Below, piece by piece: positions 37,001 through 52,576 of a DNA stretch of 64,000 bases. A model generated the notes under the pieces. The model ran no database searches. It was not told the origin of the DNA and saw only the letters and a list, made by a program, of their open reading frames with translations. The stretch spans positions 476,536-540,535 of the forward strand of contig MU404070.1 of NCBI GenBank assembly GCA_022695795.1. Direction: 5' to 3'. This stretch comes from Biscogniauxia marginata. Its lineage: Eukaryota > Ascomycota > Sordariomycetes > Xylariales > Xylariaceae. Both the position numbers and the translations under genes were made by a program. The number at the start of each line of letters is the position of its first letter. Within the stretch, counting starts at the first letter, position 1.

Positions 37001-38582
37001 ACAAGTTAGAATATATCTCTCGCGGCTAGGAATATTTACGTACCCAAAAGCAAGTATGTCGCCGTTTCCACTCATATTCTGGCCGACCTTTTCACTCATG
37101 TCGAGACCCATTTCTTTACTTCTCAGAAGGATCTCCGTGGTACCAATAGAGCCAGCTCCAAGGAAGACAGCTTCCCGGGCGTGAACCCACATGAGGTCGC
37201 CATGTAGATTAGCTTTGAAATGGCCACGGTTACGACCGTGCCAGGCAAAGTAGATAATGTATCCAGCTCTGTCCGGAGCTTTTGTGATGTAGCGCACTTC
37301 CGCCTCACAGAACATCTCGGCGCCCCAATTCCAAGCATCAGCTAGATAGGTAACAAGCGTAGTAGTCTTAGATCCATCGTTTAGCCCTGTACCATCTTGA
37401 CCGGTATTTGCAGATGCCGACATTTCGACACCACAGCTATTCGGCCCATTGCGGAAGCGGGTGGTCTGTCTAACTCGCCTGAAGTTTTGAGACATGTTCA
37501 GATACTCGGCTTGTTTCTTTAGTAATTCAAGTTTTGGTAGATTCGGCCAGTCATCTGGGTATGGTTCTGGTTCTAGGACTTCAGCAGCCTTCTCGTAGTC
37601 TAGGTTGATTGCATCATTAGTCTTGGATCCGTGATGCAAGTAGTTTCAGGACTAATCATATAGATGGAAAAATTACCACACGAATTGGAGAAATAGTCCA
37701 ACTTACATTTTTTCAGGCAACTCGGGTTATTTCGAATTTCCGCAGGCCATTGTTCCTGGCTCAGCGACTCTTCATCTGCCTCTAAGAAGACATTCGCATT
37801 CATCAAGCTAGTTCCACCCAGTCCTATCGAGATTCTGTTAGCCCGTACTCACGACTATGCGAGCGACTCGTCGTAGGCTCACCATTGCAGACCACGGCAT
37901 TCTGGCCGTTGCCGAATATCAAGTGATACATGCCGGTAGGATCTCCGCCATGGACGATCCTCTTGGGCATCCAGCTGGGGGCGAACTCGCCAGAGTAGTG
38001 AACCTGATCAAGCGATTCACCGGTGGTATCCGGGTACTGTCCAGGCCAGCGCTCCTTGCCTCGCTCAAGGAGACATACGGATTTGCCGGCGCGGGCCATC
38101 CGTGAGGCGGCAACACCACCGCCATAGCCAGAGCCAATAACGACGCAGTCGTAGGAATGGCGCATGAGTTCTAGCGGCTTCGATATGCGAGGGAATGTGG
38201 CATTTTTAGGGTCATCGGCCCATGATTGTATCCGCGCGTAGGCACGCGATCGAGGACCACCCGCTTCGTCATCGTGAATCCCAAAGGGAGGGATGCTATG
38301 GGAACTCTCGCGAAGATCCGGGCTCGGATGAGTACCGTTTATGAAGCCATTGGGCGTCTTTCCGGGACTTCGGTCAAAAGTATCGACTGACTCGTTAGAA
38401 GAGCTCCCGCTTAGCGCACGATCGCGCCTGTTAACCGGCCACGTAGAGGCGCCATTGATCCTCTTGTGTACTCCATTGGTTCCATTAGTCCCATTAGTTC
38501 CATTGGTGGTTGGAGCATCTATGCTGGTATTGTGAACCGCTTCGGAATGGTTCTCCGTGCGTGGGCTATCCGCTGAAGGCAT
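34034..38582 (-). CDS. GMC/cholesterol-oxidase-like oxidoreductase fused to an alpha/beta hydrolase (1,409 aa)
   Basis: Six exons, complement of 37883-38582, 37707-37823, 37044-37599, 36657-36994, 36416-36605 and 34034-36362, total 4,230 nt. Residues 1-135 are disordered with an NGTNGTNGTNG repeat. The FAD-binding motif VVIGSGYGGG lies at about 147-156, and LGGTSLMNANVF follows the first intron. The GMC C-terminal signature VTDGALIPAALGANPFATITALAERAL falls near 666-692. A linker leads to an alpha/beta hydrolase with oxyanion-side FMVPGAS, nucleophile elbow AHCMGS (Cys 1132 where Ser is usual) and a C-terminal YGHLDCWMG that can supply the His. Such fusions occur in bacteria and fungi as cholesterol-oxidase-like proteins; the substrate is unknown and could be a sterol or steryl ester. 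No signal peptide or membrane segment, so it is probably intracellular. Confidence 0.88.
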
Positions 38583-41500
38583 AATTGCGGCGCGGTGAAT
38601 TACCGGAAAGTGAAATTCCCCAGTCGGCCTCGGTGCGGGCCGCGATATAGAATCGGTTCCAATCTCCGGGGATGTAGTAACAACACCAAAAATTGCAGTC
38701 GAAAAGTCAAGAAAAGGATGTTGATACTAGTCTGAGATGACCAGAGTAGGGGTGGTTTAGATATGGGCAATATATATAGTAGTAAGACTAATGATCGGAT
38801 ATAATTGCACAGAACAACTATTCAAGTTGATCATCCCAGGTCCTATAGGACTGTGGCTTCATATATCAGGTAACTAGCTGTCGATAATAATGGGGCCCAA
38901 GGACAGGCCGTCTATCTATACTAAAGACCCAACGGTTTTGTGCGTAACAAGGACAATGAGGAGTGACAATGAAAGCCGACGAATCAAAGGTAAACCCCAT
39001 GCCGTGCAGTAGCCTAGCAGTAGGAAGATGATAATACCCACTAGGTGATCCCGTAAACCTAGGGGTCCTGCATGGGGCGTTGCTGAGGCTAAGCTAAGAT
39101 TGCAAGTAATGACTGACATGGTATTCGGGCCCTTGAGGCCGGATACTCACGAGCTCCTCCGCCTCCCGCTATTGACTTAATTGGACAATACACAGTAGAT
39201 GTCAGGACTCGGACGAGAGCAAATCATAGAGAAAAATTCGGGCTGACTGGCAGGAAGCTAACTAGAAACGTCTCGACGTCCGGGCTTGTCGGCCGTTTCT
39301 CATTGGGGGCGACGCGCGCACAGGGATAACATCAATAAGTCCCCAGTCACCACCGCTAGTTCACCTTCAGCGGGGCAGGCTGAGGTGTGAATACTACCGT
39401 GTTTCTATTCTTGCAGTCAGACCATCGATCGATTGCGGGACGCTGAGAATATTGGACTGCACCGGAAGCACTGGAGATTGCTGGACGAACATCCATAACC
39501 TACCTAAGTATGATTATTTACGGCGCGGGCACGGACCCAAGATCAATAAACTTCCGGGCACAGCCGTTTTGACCCCGGCCCCATGCTCAATTACCCGTTT
39601 CGGCGGGTCAATCTAGGGCTGCTGGATATACAAGTATACAGGCAATTGACTCCGCAGTGAAAGGACTTGGTAGGTACTTGATCACTTATACACATAAGCA
39701 ACGATGACTGCCTATTTAGCGTATAATACCCCGTTCTATATGTCACTATTTATGCTATACTCACGCTATTTGTTTTATTTCTTTTTTCTTTTCCTTTTTT
39801 TTTCTCCCTTTTTTGAGAATATTATGTTTCTCAAACTCTTACATCGGTAGACGGAACACGCGAGATTCTGTACCGGCTGGACAGTGCCGTCATATGTAAC
39901 TGTATGCAAATAAGCAAGCAAGGGGTTCTCTTTGTGGCTCAAAATGCCCCTGTGCCAATCCCAATATAGAAGTGGGAAGGAAATCATTTTCATCAGGACG
40001 CAACCGCTGATTGGCCAATTAACGACTCGGAGGGTTGGATAGGCATCTATGGTATTCAACTTGATGGTAGGTATGCATCTTCCATCTTTCGACGACGCCT
40101 CACTCTCGATGTTCTGGCTCGGTAAAGGCTATACATACGATTGCTGCCTCGTCTTGGTTTTTTAGGCATCGGTATCATCATGTCCTGCTGCGGACGGACA
40201 TGTATGCAACAGCTAACTACCAATACGAAGCTGCAGTGTCATAGAAGGACAGCTATGGCCAATACACAGCCAGCACTAAAGAACATTGATGTTCTGTCTG
40301 TACAGATATGCTGTGTAAAGAGACATTAAAGATCGACTCTCCAATAGTACCTGACCTAGATATCAGATGTCATCCCTCCCCTCCAGGTCCCAGCTAGCTA
40401 CTAGTGGTGCCTACAAGTAACCCAGAGGGTTGCAGTCCCAGGTTTTAGTCAGGCACTAGCCAGAGTTACGTTCTATTGGCAAGTAAGGCTGAGACAGAAG
40501 TCCCTTTCCATCCCATCCCATCTCATGATACGCTGGAGTCTCGTCCAGAATTGGTATCAAGCCAACCAGTGAGGTGCTGAACATCGACGTCCGCCGGTTG
40601 GAAGGAATCAAGTCGCCACCAACCCTAGTGAGCCTTATCGGCAAGAGTCCTGAAACTAGCTTGTAGGCCTAGACATCCCTTATCCGCGGGCAAGGGGGGT
40701 TTCCAAAAGGCCAAGCAAAGCGTCGAGCTGAAAAGAAGCGGCTGAAGGACTAGCGCTCCCATAGCCTACTCAATCAGTAACCACTAACCCCATAGCGTAT
40801 CATAGCTCAGAGTCGATGATCGCCGAGACGTTGCAATACCATCACGATTCCATCATGATTGGCCCACTCCCCACGGACTCGATTTGTTCTCCAAGGACTC
40901 GGGACTGGGGCTGGGGGGGATTGGATGAACCATACCCCTTCGATTCGCTTCGATCATACTATGTATGTATAATAAAGGAAATCCCGGGGGTACCTCTTAA
41001 TTGGTTGTAAGCAAGAACTATGCTTAACTAGTCTACTGCTAAGTACTTCATATTGCCAAAAAGGATCTGGAAAGTCGCGATGTCACCCTCCATGGCACAC
41101 TGCTGTCTCCAACAGAGTGCCGCGGCTTCTCCTCATACATCTCTGATGTGTTCTATCTCAAGGCTAGGTGCTTCATGTTGTGCCTCCCACCCTTTATGTT
41201 CATGATGTTATTTACGTCCCCAGGTACGACAGGAAAAGAGATGGGCGGTGGACGACTCGATACATTGCATCATTGCGGTGTGACGATCTATAGATTATCA
41301 ATCCGACTTACTGCCGTGTCCCGCATCGCCTCGAACTTGGCTGCAGTGTTATTCGAGTTTTACTACCAATGACGTTCTTCCACCAGCTCCTGATGTGAGA
41401 ATATATGCAGTAATCACTCTCTATGTAGATGAGTCCGTCGGTGACCCTAGGTTACTCTGTTACCTGATAGCGGCAGATGTCAGATGAGACTGGTGCCACG

Positions 41501-43193
41501 ATAAGCGGAGAAAAAAAAATAAAGAGCGTAACTGTTACAATGTTTGGATTTCACATGGCAATCCTGTGATCATTCTTCCCAGCTCCCACTTTGTCCCAAA
41601 ATACGATGATCATCTGGGGCTCGTAATCTTGCCCTCTCGCCCACTTGTCCTAATGGCCAGCCTTAGTTCACATGTACGCTACAAACCACCATACATAAGC
41701 GCCTGTGTTTGCATTGCGCATCACCGCCTGTCCCGGTGGCTTGCATTAGGAAGGCTAAAAATATTCCTAGTGCTTAGGGCGTGTGCGAGAAAACTGCCGG
41801 CCTCAGAAACCAGTCTCACACGCAAAGAACCAAAACGGACCACCGAGTGAGCAACACGAAGCGATGGACGGTGAGCTCTGCTGGCGGGGGTTTTCTAGGC
41901 AGGGCTAATCATCAAGCCACCAGACGGTTTCGTGCTTCATTAATGACCCATCTCTCTGTCTAGTCTGGTGGCTCGGCGGGGGCCAGCTCTGGGCCACCAC
42001 CGACGATCGACGCCAACCATCCGGGGAACTCCAACGAGGATTTTGGGCTTTTGCCGAAGACTTAATAATGCGACCTTGTCATTGCTACCGTATACTTCGG
42101 GCCTAAGCAACCAACGATTATTAGTCCTTCTCGCTTTGACCTGCGCACATATATGCGGCCCAGATCACGGGAGACAGCTAAGGCAGGCTGCCAGGCGAAA
42201 GGATTCCGGACGCTACCCGTCGCCCTAGCCAAGTAATTTATTTTATTTTACTCATGTACGTATCCTACGCTGAAGAAGCCAATCCTCCTCCGCGTGTCTG
42301 GGTTGCGCTCGGTAGAAGAGTTATAGGAGAGCTTCTGTCTGCCCAGTCACCACCCACTGAGCCGTGGTCGGCTCGGTCTCTGCGACCCTTTTTCGTAACC
42401 TTGATAGTGATATCGAACACGTCTCCTTTGTCCTACCTGCGTATGTGCAAGGAGCAGCCCGTGGGGGTGGGGAGAGACAAGAGAGACAGAAACAGAAAGT
42501 AGGAAGCACGAAGCGATCGACGGGAATCCTCACCTCTCACAGCATCGAGAGGGAGATTCCATAGATCAAAACGTACTTCTAGAGAGGACGAAGGTATCAC
42601 TAACCTCCTGGCCCCCGCACGTAGGATATCAGATACGATACGAAGAGCTGTTGTCAAACATACCTATACCTAGCCACGCAGAAAAGAGTGCGTATGTCTC
42701 CTCCCAGCATCGTAACAGGCATCTACGATCACTGATCCCTATCATGACGTACCTGGAGACCAAGCGTCGTGCGCCTCTTACATCACTCAAGTCACTCCAA
42801 GAATCGAAATCGCGATTCTTCAGAGATGAAAGTAAAATAAAATAAAATGAAATGAAACCAAACAAAATAAGATAAGGAGTTTTTATTCCTACATAACCGT
42901 AACGTAGTACCTACCTAGTTATACTCCGCCCCCTCGGGGGCCGGGGCCCCCCTTTTCCCCCACACCCGGCTCATGCGTATTGTCTTTCTACGACGACAAC
43001 GGCAACCCCAGAAAAGAAAAAGAGGCTTTACATATATAACTCGTGACACAATAAACCACTCTCCCCAGTAGTTCTCCGACCAACCAGAGAGAGATTTCGT
43101 TTCATAGACGTTTGTTTCCCTACCGAACCACCCTTGACTCCTTTCTTTACCGAGGCACTCCCCCTTTCCCAACATCCATCCGCGCCCCCCCCC
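38583..43193. other. 4.6-kb stretch without a convincing gene
   Basis: The left end is the promoter of the GMC-hydrolase gene and the right end is the 3' flank of gdhA. Between them are only short frames (40816-41010, 41148-41372, 41566-41850, 41968-42228, 42254-42502, all plus) without recognisable domains or consistent intron signals. The longest gene-free tract in the right-hand part. Confidence 0.5.
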
Positions 43194-45062
<1,869 letters not shown>

Positions 45063-47160
45063 CTTGGAAATAGGGAGAGAGCCTGCTAAATCGCCCATAG
45101 CTATGGTCCGAATGGGGGAGGATGTGGTATTAACAAAGACTCTTTTATATATCTCAAGTACGGGGGGTATTTTTCAGAAGTGTCTCTCGCGCGCCCGCTA
45201 GCTTCTGAACCTATAACGACGGATCAAGCTAGTCTTTTCGTTATCTTTCAGACGGCTTGTCGTCGTAACAATGACGAGGGGCAATAGACAACCTGAACTT
45301 TATTTCCTTTTCAGAAAGACGATTCGTGTTTAGTCGATCATCAGAGTAAGAGCGTGACTTTTTCAAGATATAGGCACACACAAACTTTTTCTTCAGAAGA
45401 GGAGCCGGAAGAGAGACAAACACGCGGTATTATATAGACGTCGTCACACAAAGGAAAAATAATATTGTTCCTATCCCATGGGGGAAGCTGCCCAAACACC
45501 GTCTTCGGTGGCGGTTTGCACTCCCACTTCTGCCGCGTACATAATGCTGTCGAGTAATTTCGAACAGCAAACGTGCCGTAACCGGTGAGCACCGGATGTG
45601 ACCGAGTAGCCATGTTCACCCCGGAGACACCCACATTTCCAGCTTGAACAACGGCTACCCAATGCAATGCGTACCAAGCCTTGTATGAGGGTTAGAAACG
45701 AGCACAGCGAGGCACCAATAGCGCTAATAGGGATCGAACCCAAAGTCGGTGATACTGCAACTGCCACTGCGTAGGTGAACTCCGACCTCGTTCCCCATCT
45801 CGGATGCCAGCAACCTTGCAAGCTACGGCCCAGGGTGCCAGGTCATGACGTGAAAATTTGACGTCTTCGCAAACAACGCGTCGACGAATCAACAGCCTCT
45901 GATAAGGATCAGCTCGTCGGAGGTGCTAATGCCAGATGCTAAAGCTTTCTAAAAATGCTTTCTTGGCTTGCTTCCACGCTATTTTCTAGATCTTCGGATC
46001 TAGGTAGTCTTTTAACCCCCCCGCATACGCACATACATATCGACATATAGGACCAAACTATACCTGTCCAAAGGTCGTTCCCTCATCATGGTCACGTTGC
46101 CTGCGTACAATGTATGCATAGCATATGCGGGGTGCCCCCTAAAACTCGTGCGAGGGGGGTGGGATCGCCGAATGCGCTCCCGGGAGGCCAGAAAATTTGC
46201 AAGGCAGACCAGCTGAGTTGCTACCTGACCTAGAGCATCATGTGAACCCCAGCCTCGCCTGCAGCGAGGATGTGAAGTTTGCTGAGGGATATAAAAAAAA
46301 TGACGCTTCCCTCGCGCGATTCCACCTCTAGGGCGTGGGGTTGGCATCGCGTACGGTGGACGTCATGTCTGTGTTTGGGGACAATTATTACTTCCCCGAG
46401 GTTAGGGCGTAGCGGGAGCGAGTAAGAAGAAAAATATGTGTTAAATACCTACCTAGATAAATAATAAAGGGCCATAGACGTAGTTCAGCGCCAAAGACAG
46501 CTTTATCGCCAATCCGGCGCCGTGTCTAAGAAACCCCCCACACCACACCGAAAGGTTCGCTAAACCTACGACTCTACCTTATCAGTGAGTTTAGGTCCGA
46601 TTCTTTAGCGCAATTGGCATCTCGCTGTGTCCGAACGTTTCCATCGAAGGTTCATGGCCTGAATGGGAATTAAGCCCTGCCAAGCCTCTACGCGTCTATG
46701 GACAGCGTGCTTACACACCTGCAGCTTCGAATGATCCAGGTTCCTGGCGCTGGCAGGCTCACCACCATGGGGGGGAAAATATGCCTCGTAATCATCGATG
46801 CCGGTAACGGTGTATAGAATCACTTGCTACTAAGTACAAGGCATGCTTAAAATATTTCCTGTGGCCATTCCGCTACCGGAAATGCGATGAACTATAAGCA
46901 TAGTGACGTTTTTAGAACAATTCGGCTGTGGTCCGATTCTCGCAACATATGATGTCGATCAAGTCGATTGGTTCTCTTCTTGAATTTAATTGTATGCATT
47001 CGCATGAACGAGCTCTTTTCTACCCTTAATCGCTCGAGATAATATTATTCCCTTATAGATGCTTCCCAAATTGAACCCGAAACTCCGTTGCCTTGCCTGC
47101 CTTCATGCGTCCATCCGTCATAACACCCAACCTCGAACAGCAATTGTGCCTCGGTATTCG
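45063..47160. other. 2.1-kb intergenic region
   Basis: Carries the gdhA promoter (left) and the 3' flank of the polymerase gene (right). Two stretches resemble RNA polymerase III A/B boxes (minus strand near 45710-45780, plus strand near 46605-46680) but neither folds as a tRNA. No credible protein frame. Confidence 0.5.
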
Positions 47161-50100
47161 TCACCATATAGCCGACTGGTCTAGGTCGAACCTACTCAGC
47201 TCCTTGCTCGCATCTTCGACATCCTTCTTGGCCTTCATGCGCATGTAGAAGATAGGACAGTCCTTGCTGCTGCAAATGACTTCACAATGCATGCTGCCCT
47301 GGCATCGCTGACATTGCGTCCAGAGTCGTCCGAACCGAACTTCGAGATCTGACACCTTACCCAGCGTCTTCGTGTAGAGTTCACCCACACGGGGTGCGCA
47401 GTTTGAGCAGACAGCTCCGCCGCTCTCTTCTTTGCCCACGAGCGGCTTCTTGCAGCCCATGCATGTCATTGTCTTCTTCGCGAATTTCATGAGCCCACCG
47501 ACAGTAGGCGCCGCAACCGAGATGGCACGCGTGTGTGCACCAGTAAGCAGTGACTTGGCTTTCGTCTCCCCGAATATAGTATCGAAAATACGACCAAGAG
47601 GCTTGGCTAGTTGATTGTCCAAGTAATATCTGGTGTCGATCGGCACGTTGTTCTCAAGTACGAAGATAGGATCTTCTGACCGCTCGAAGTTTTTGGATCC
47701 GCTTGCGCCCTTGATCATGACATATGCCACTCGATCACCTAGGCCCGGCGCCGAGCCTGCGTCACGCTTCTTCATCCGGTTGGCAAGTTCGACATGGGCT
47801 TGTTTAGCAGTGTAGCTTTCTTGGGTCAGAGCTTTTGTGATGACCAATTTGGACATGTCAATCTTGTTCTGCAGAAGATCTGAGATCACATCCTTGACAT
47901 ATCTGTGGCGTTGGTTAGTATGCAGTGCAATCTGTTAGAGATGTAGTAACTTACTCTTGAGCTCCCTGAACGTTTCGATCAATTAGACACATCCTGAGAA
48001 CTTTCTCAACGACAATCTGCACAAGTTGGCAATTGTCTCTCCTGACCGTCTCAATACCTTTCGTATCCATCTTATCCCACTTGTCAGGCCTCGTGTAGTA
48101 GAGCCCGGCATATCGCTTCTTGTTGATTAGCAGGTACGGGAAATAGACCTTTTCGAACTCCAACTTGATAGGCTTAGTAAATTTAGACGAAACGAGATTT
48201 GCGGCCTCTTCACCGAGCTTCATTGCCTCGGCGAGATCCCCAGTTCCAAACTTCACCATGACGGAATCGGTATCACCGTAAATGACCTGGGCATCGTGAG
48301 AGTAGCCGTTGGCTATGTTGTAATGTTTTTCCACCTCGTGTTTCGTCTTCTCGATCATCTGGCGACCGTAACTGGTGGTACTACTGGCAATTTCGAGACA
48401 GGGCAGCTTGCCAGTAGTTGCACCCGTAAGACCGTACACACTGTTAGCACTGACCTTCAGAGCAAGCTGTCGGCCATTCAAGACAGCTTTCTTGAAAGGA
48501 TCTGTTTCGACAGCCAATTCCCTTTTGGCCTGCTTTCGTGCTGTGAGCAGTTCTTCTAGAATCTGCGCAAGAAGACCCTTCCTTTGTTTGACAGTGACGA
48601 ACATATCACCATTTGGTGTGACAATGTAATCCTCGTCCTTCTTGAGACCAAACTTTTCAACAGCTTTCTTGTTCACGAGTGTTGTATAGCAGAGATTGTG
48701 TGCTTGAATAATACTGGGATACAGAGAGGCAAAATCGAGAGTCGCGATGGGCACCTCATAGTAGCCACGAGTGGGTTCGATGACCGTAGCTCCTGTGTAT
48801 TGGTCGTCGGAGCCTGTTCCCTTCATATTCGGGATAACAAGATTCTGTTCCAGAGCCTTTCGGAACAATTGACTCATGAACTTGACCTGTTGTCCACGCG
48901 AGAGTAAGAAATTGAATGGCACGCCGGTGACTCTTGCCATTTCCGTATAATTTTCCAGGCATGAGAGCTTATCCATCAATCTTTGGGGCAAGTAGGCATC
49001 CTTCAAGCAGTACACCGCCAAACGTCGCCTTGATTCTGGGGTACCATTGAAGAGCTCAGTAATCATTGTGTGGTGGACATCTTCCTTCTGTTCTCCCAGG
49101 AAATGAGAACAAACCGAGTTCAGAGTGTAACTTCGGAGATGATGGTCGCGTTGGATGAGTTGTAGAAGATCCAATTGTAGCCGCCCGTTAGTGTTCGTGG
49201 CTTGCGAGTCACGGTTGCCCATCTGCTTGCTGGAGAAAGTGGTCTTCTCTGCCTCTGACGGCACGCTTGGTAGTCGAGTCCAGTACTCAAATCCCCTGAG
49301 GTCTAGATGCCTTGCACGTTTGAGGAGATAAGGGAAGTCAAAGTTGGCAATATTGTATCCGGTGATGAGATCGGGATCAACTTTATCAAGAAACCGTTTC
49401 CAGGCCATGAGCATTTCCTCCTCCTTTTTGTGCCATAGAATCTCTGTTGCCACAATCGGGCTTGTTTCGTCAAGACAGAATACATTGCGGATGAATGGTT
49501 TGCCCTCTCCATATCGTGTTACAACATTGGCGATTTGAATCACTGGGTCTTGATTTGGCTCCGGGAAAATGCCTTTTCGTCCGGCACATTCGATATCGAA
49601 CGATAGGATTCGTAACGGGGCCATCTTAGACCATTCGCCCTTCGGTTCGTGGGAGATAAGATCTTTGTAGCTGACCTCAGCTTCAATCTGACAACTTGAT
49701 TGTCGCTGACCTTCCGGAATAAGACGGTACATCTTAGCGGGTGCTTCAACCCATGACATGCCCGGAATCTGCATAGATTAGTACAATCCCCCATCGGTAG
49801 TCGGAAGCCTACATACCTCGCAGTCAACCATGAATCGCAAGACATATTGCAGGTTGTCAAATGTCATAATGCCACCATCGATGACTCCTTTCCATAGGCC
49901 TTTCCAGTTGACTTTTCGCTCCTCGAACAATGTCCGTACTCGCGCGAAGAACTTTGGGTCGGTGACACTGATCTTGATGTATGGGCTTCGGGTGTTTCCC
50001 TGGAAGCCAAAGATGTTTTCCTTCAGCACAAGCTGACAAGAGTGGATGGCGGGCTGAAGCTGAGAAAGTTGGGTTTCGAGATAGACTCTAAAGGGGTCGC

Positions 50101-50578
50101 AGTCTGCCTGCGTGAAAGAAACTGGGGCGGCGACGTAGAAGTAGTGCTTGAAGTCGGTGACGTGAAGCATGACGGAGTGGCCATTCTCGGTAACTCCGAA
50201 GAGTTTGACAGTAGCCTTGCCCCCATGGAGGGTACCTTCCTCGGCCTCGATCTGTTGGAAAGTGAGGCTATCACGCTGGGGATCGAAGTCGACGACAGGC
50301 GGCCGTTCCCAAGCTTGGTCCTTTTCCGAGTTGGTCTGTTTGAGGTTTGATATGTCTTGGCTCAACTTCTCCAGTACTTCGGTTTCGAAAGTGCTCTTCG
50401 GTTGACTTGACCCGAGCTTATGACCAGGACCCTGCTGTGAACTGTTGAGCCGCGATGCTGGTGAGGAAGACAAGGGCTCTAATCGACGTCTCTTGATCGA
50501 AGATGGGGTTGAAGGGATATTACGTCGGTTAGATGCGTCGCCAAAGACGCGCTTTTGGGGAAGGACTGCAGCATCCAT
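47161..50578 (-). CDS. pol3: DNA polymerase delta catalytic subunit
   Basis: Three exons, complement of 49817-50578, 47955-49768 and 47161-47902, give 3,318 nt and 1,105 aa, the usual length. Family-B polymerase motifs are all present. The proofreading exonuclease has FDIE (311-314, Exo I), NFDFPYL (about 396-402, Exo II) and YCLKDAYL (507-514, Exo III). The polymerase has DFASLYPSI (599-607, motif A), KVSANSVYG (692-700, motif B) and YGDTDS (751-756, motif C). The C-terminus holds CysA (Cys 1006, 1009, 1024, 1027) and CysB (Cys 1056, 1059, 1069, 1074), the latter binding a 4Fe-4S cluster for accessory-subunit contact. The N-terminus has a basic KRRR patch near 29-32, a likely nuclear signal. 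This is the lagging-strand replicase. No lesions or unusual features. Confidence 0.97.
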
Positions 50579-51093
50579 GACTGTCCTGTTGGTGAATATG
50601 AATCAAGAAATATTCAGCGCATCGGATCAAGTGTCAAAAGTGAAGATGTTGTTGATGGATGGTAGCCCAGCAAAGCGTCAAGGTGCGTAAAGTGGTTTTT
50701 GAAAGACTCGCGTCGCGCGTTCAAAGTGGCCAGGGTTCACGCTTTCTGTAGTGGGGCCACTCAATTAGTCGCGTTACGACGTCACTTAGTTATTCTTATA
50801 AAAGCTACCTATCAGCCTATCCGATATGCGTATAGCTAGATATCCCCCATTGTTGCATACGTATTACCATGGAAGACAACTTATGCCTCACACTTGGTCC
50901 CGCCATTATTACGTATTTGCTTAAACTTCATCTTCATTAGGGGCAAATAGTATGCCTTTTTTGCATCACTTGATCGAGAGGTCACTTCTTTCTGGACTAG
51001 AACTTGTGTGGCATGCAACATACTTTTGTTCATATCCATCATAATCATAGTAATAGTACATTTTAGGACCTCACAACTAATTGCTCTGTTTAT
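50579..51093. other. Intergenic between pol3 and ste24
   Basis: About 0.5 kb holding the pol3 promoter and the ste24 3' flank. No frame or RNA recognised. Confidence 0.6.
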
Positions 51094-52576
51094 CTATAGT
51101 TCGCGCCCACTAGCCTTCTCAACGCCATCTTGCTCAGCCTTCTCCTCCACTACTTTTCCAGTAGGGGTCCAGTTGAGAGCATTCAGCCTCTCCGAGAGGA
51201 TTGGGTGGGAGAAGTGGTAGCTAGCATACATCCAATCTGCGTCCATGGTGCTGAGGTTCTGGATCTGAAGTTTGATAAGGGAAGCGGCTAGCTCGGCCTT
51301 GTAACCCAAGTTAAGAGCAAATTCATCCGCCTGGAACTCAAATCGTCGGCTAAGGATGTTCATTAGGAGCTTGATGACTGTGTCCATAGGTGCCAATGCA
51401 TCCGAGAACAAGATGAACCCAATGATAATCGGGTGCTCCTTGACAAAACCGAAGTCCGCATATAGGGATGCGTTGTTTACGAAGACCGAGAATAGAGTGA
51501 AGATGTAGAAGACGTGAATCTAATGACTGTCAGCTTTGATACTAGTAATCGTGTTAGATGTGATATTTAACCCACCTGCGAGATGCCAAAAAGCCGGGTA
51601 GTATGTCCTAGGCTCCAGTGCCCGAGTTCATGGGCAAGGACCGCCACGACCTCTGTTTCGCTACTTTTCTCAATCAGAGTGTCGTAAATGACGATGTGCT
51701 TCTTCCACGGCAGGCCAAAGAAGTAAGCGTTGCTGTGTGCACTACGCTTGCTACCATCGATGACGAAAAGTTCATGAAGGGGGAAGTTCAATTTCTTGGC
51801 CAGCGCTTCAGTCTCCGACTTCAGCTTGCCTTCTTCTAGCGGAGACAGTTTGTTGAACAAGGGCAATATGACAATTGGGTAGACGGTGATCATGAAAACC
51901 TGTAGAGTCGCAGTGAAGAGCCAGAGGTAGGAAACGAATTGGTTGCCTGTCTTCTTCACAATGCTAAGGAAGCCGGCTAGAATAGGCGGGGCAAAGACGA
52001 AGGCAAGCAGGTTTGACTTAATCATGTCCATAACAAATAGCTTTGGTGTCTGTTTGTTGAACCCGAACTTCTCTTCGAGGACGAAGGTGTGGTAGATATT
52101 CGTGGGGAGCGACAAGGCTTGCTGAACCAGGACGAAGGTGAGGACGAAGACAATCGAGTGCGATATTTCACCAGTGAACCGAGCGGGAGCGAAACGGAGG
52201 AGCAAGCTACCAGTCCAAGACCAGAGTTTTGGCAGCACATCGTAGTGAATGAAGGCAACGTTCTGGATTTGACCCCAGAGACCCTTGACAAAACCGAACT
52301 TCGCTTTAGCGCGATTGTATTCCTGACTCTTATCGTAGACATCCTTAGAGACTTCTTGTTCGAGGACCTTGGGCGGCTTGGTGTTCTTCAAAACCTGATA
52401 CTGGCGGAGGGATAGGAACTCTTCGAAACAATACTGGGCGACGGAAAACCCGACGATGAGCTTCTTCCAAGGGAAGAGCGGGCGGTCGAGAAACCGCGCT
52501 AGACGCTGATGGTTTTATGTCAATGCTTGCATTTCAAGTCAAGATTTCTATCAAGGCTTACCTGTAAGATATCCAT
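51094..52576 (-). CDS. ste24: CAAX prenyl protease 1 (Ste24 zinc metalloprotease)
   Basis: Three exons, complement of 52562-52576 (15 nt, MDILQ), 51576-52505 and 51094-51519, total 1,371 nt and 456 aa, matching the 453-aa yeast enzyme. The zinc-binding HELGH is at 297-301, in VVAVLAHELGHWSLGHTTR, and the third ligand region RRFEFQADEFA lies in exon 3. Many hydrophobic segments (IVFVLTFVLVQQAL, LLAFVFAPPILAGF, VFMITVYPIVILPLF) fit the multi-spanning ER-membrane M48A family. It removes the last three residues of prenylated CAAX proteins and matures a-factor-type pheromones. The C-terminus is Glu/Lys-rich without the ER dilysine. The 5-codon first exon and its 56-bp intron are easily missed, since an in-frame Met lies further in. 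Confidence 0.96.

Noticed and set aside
41148..41372. 74-codon frame with a hydrophobic N-terminus, possible small secreted protein
   Set aside because: Unclear signal cleavage site, few cysteines, and no supporting introns or conservation evidence.
45700..45790. Minus-strand A box (TACGCAGTGGC) and B box (GGTTCGATCCC) suggesting a tRNA
   Set aside because: No matching acceptor stem or anticodon arm. At most a degenerate tRNA or SINE head.
46600..46680. TAGCGCAATTGGC resembling a tRNA A box
   Set aside because: The putative B box is degenerate and no cloverleaf forms.
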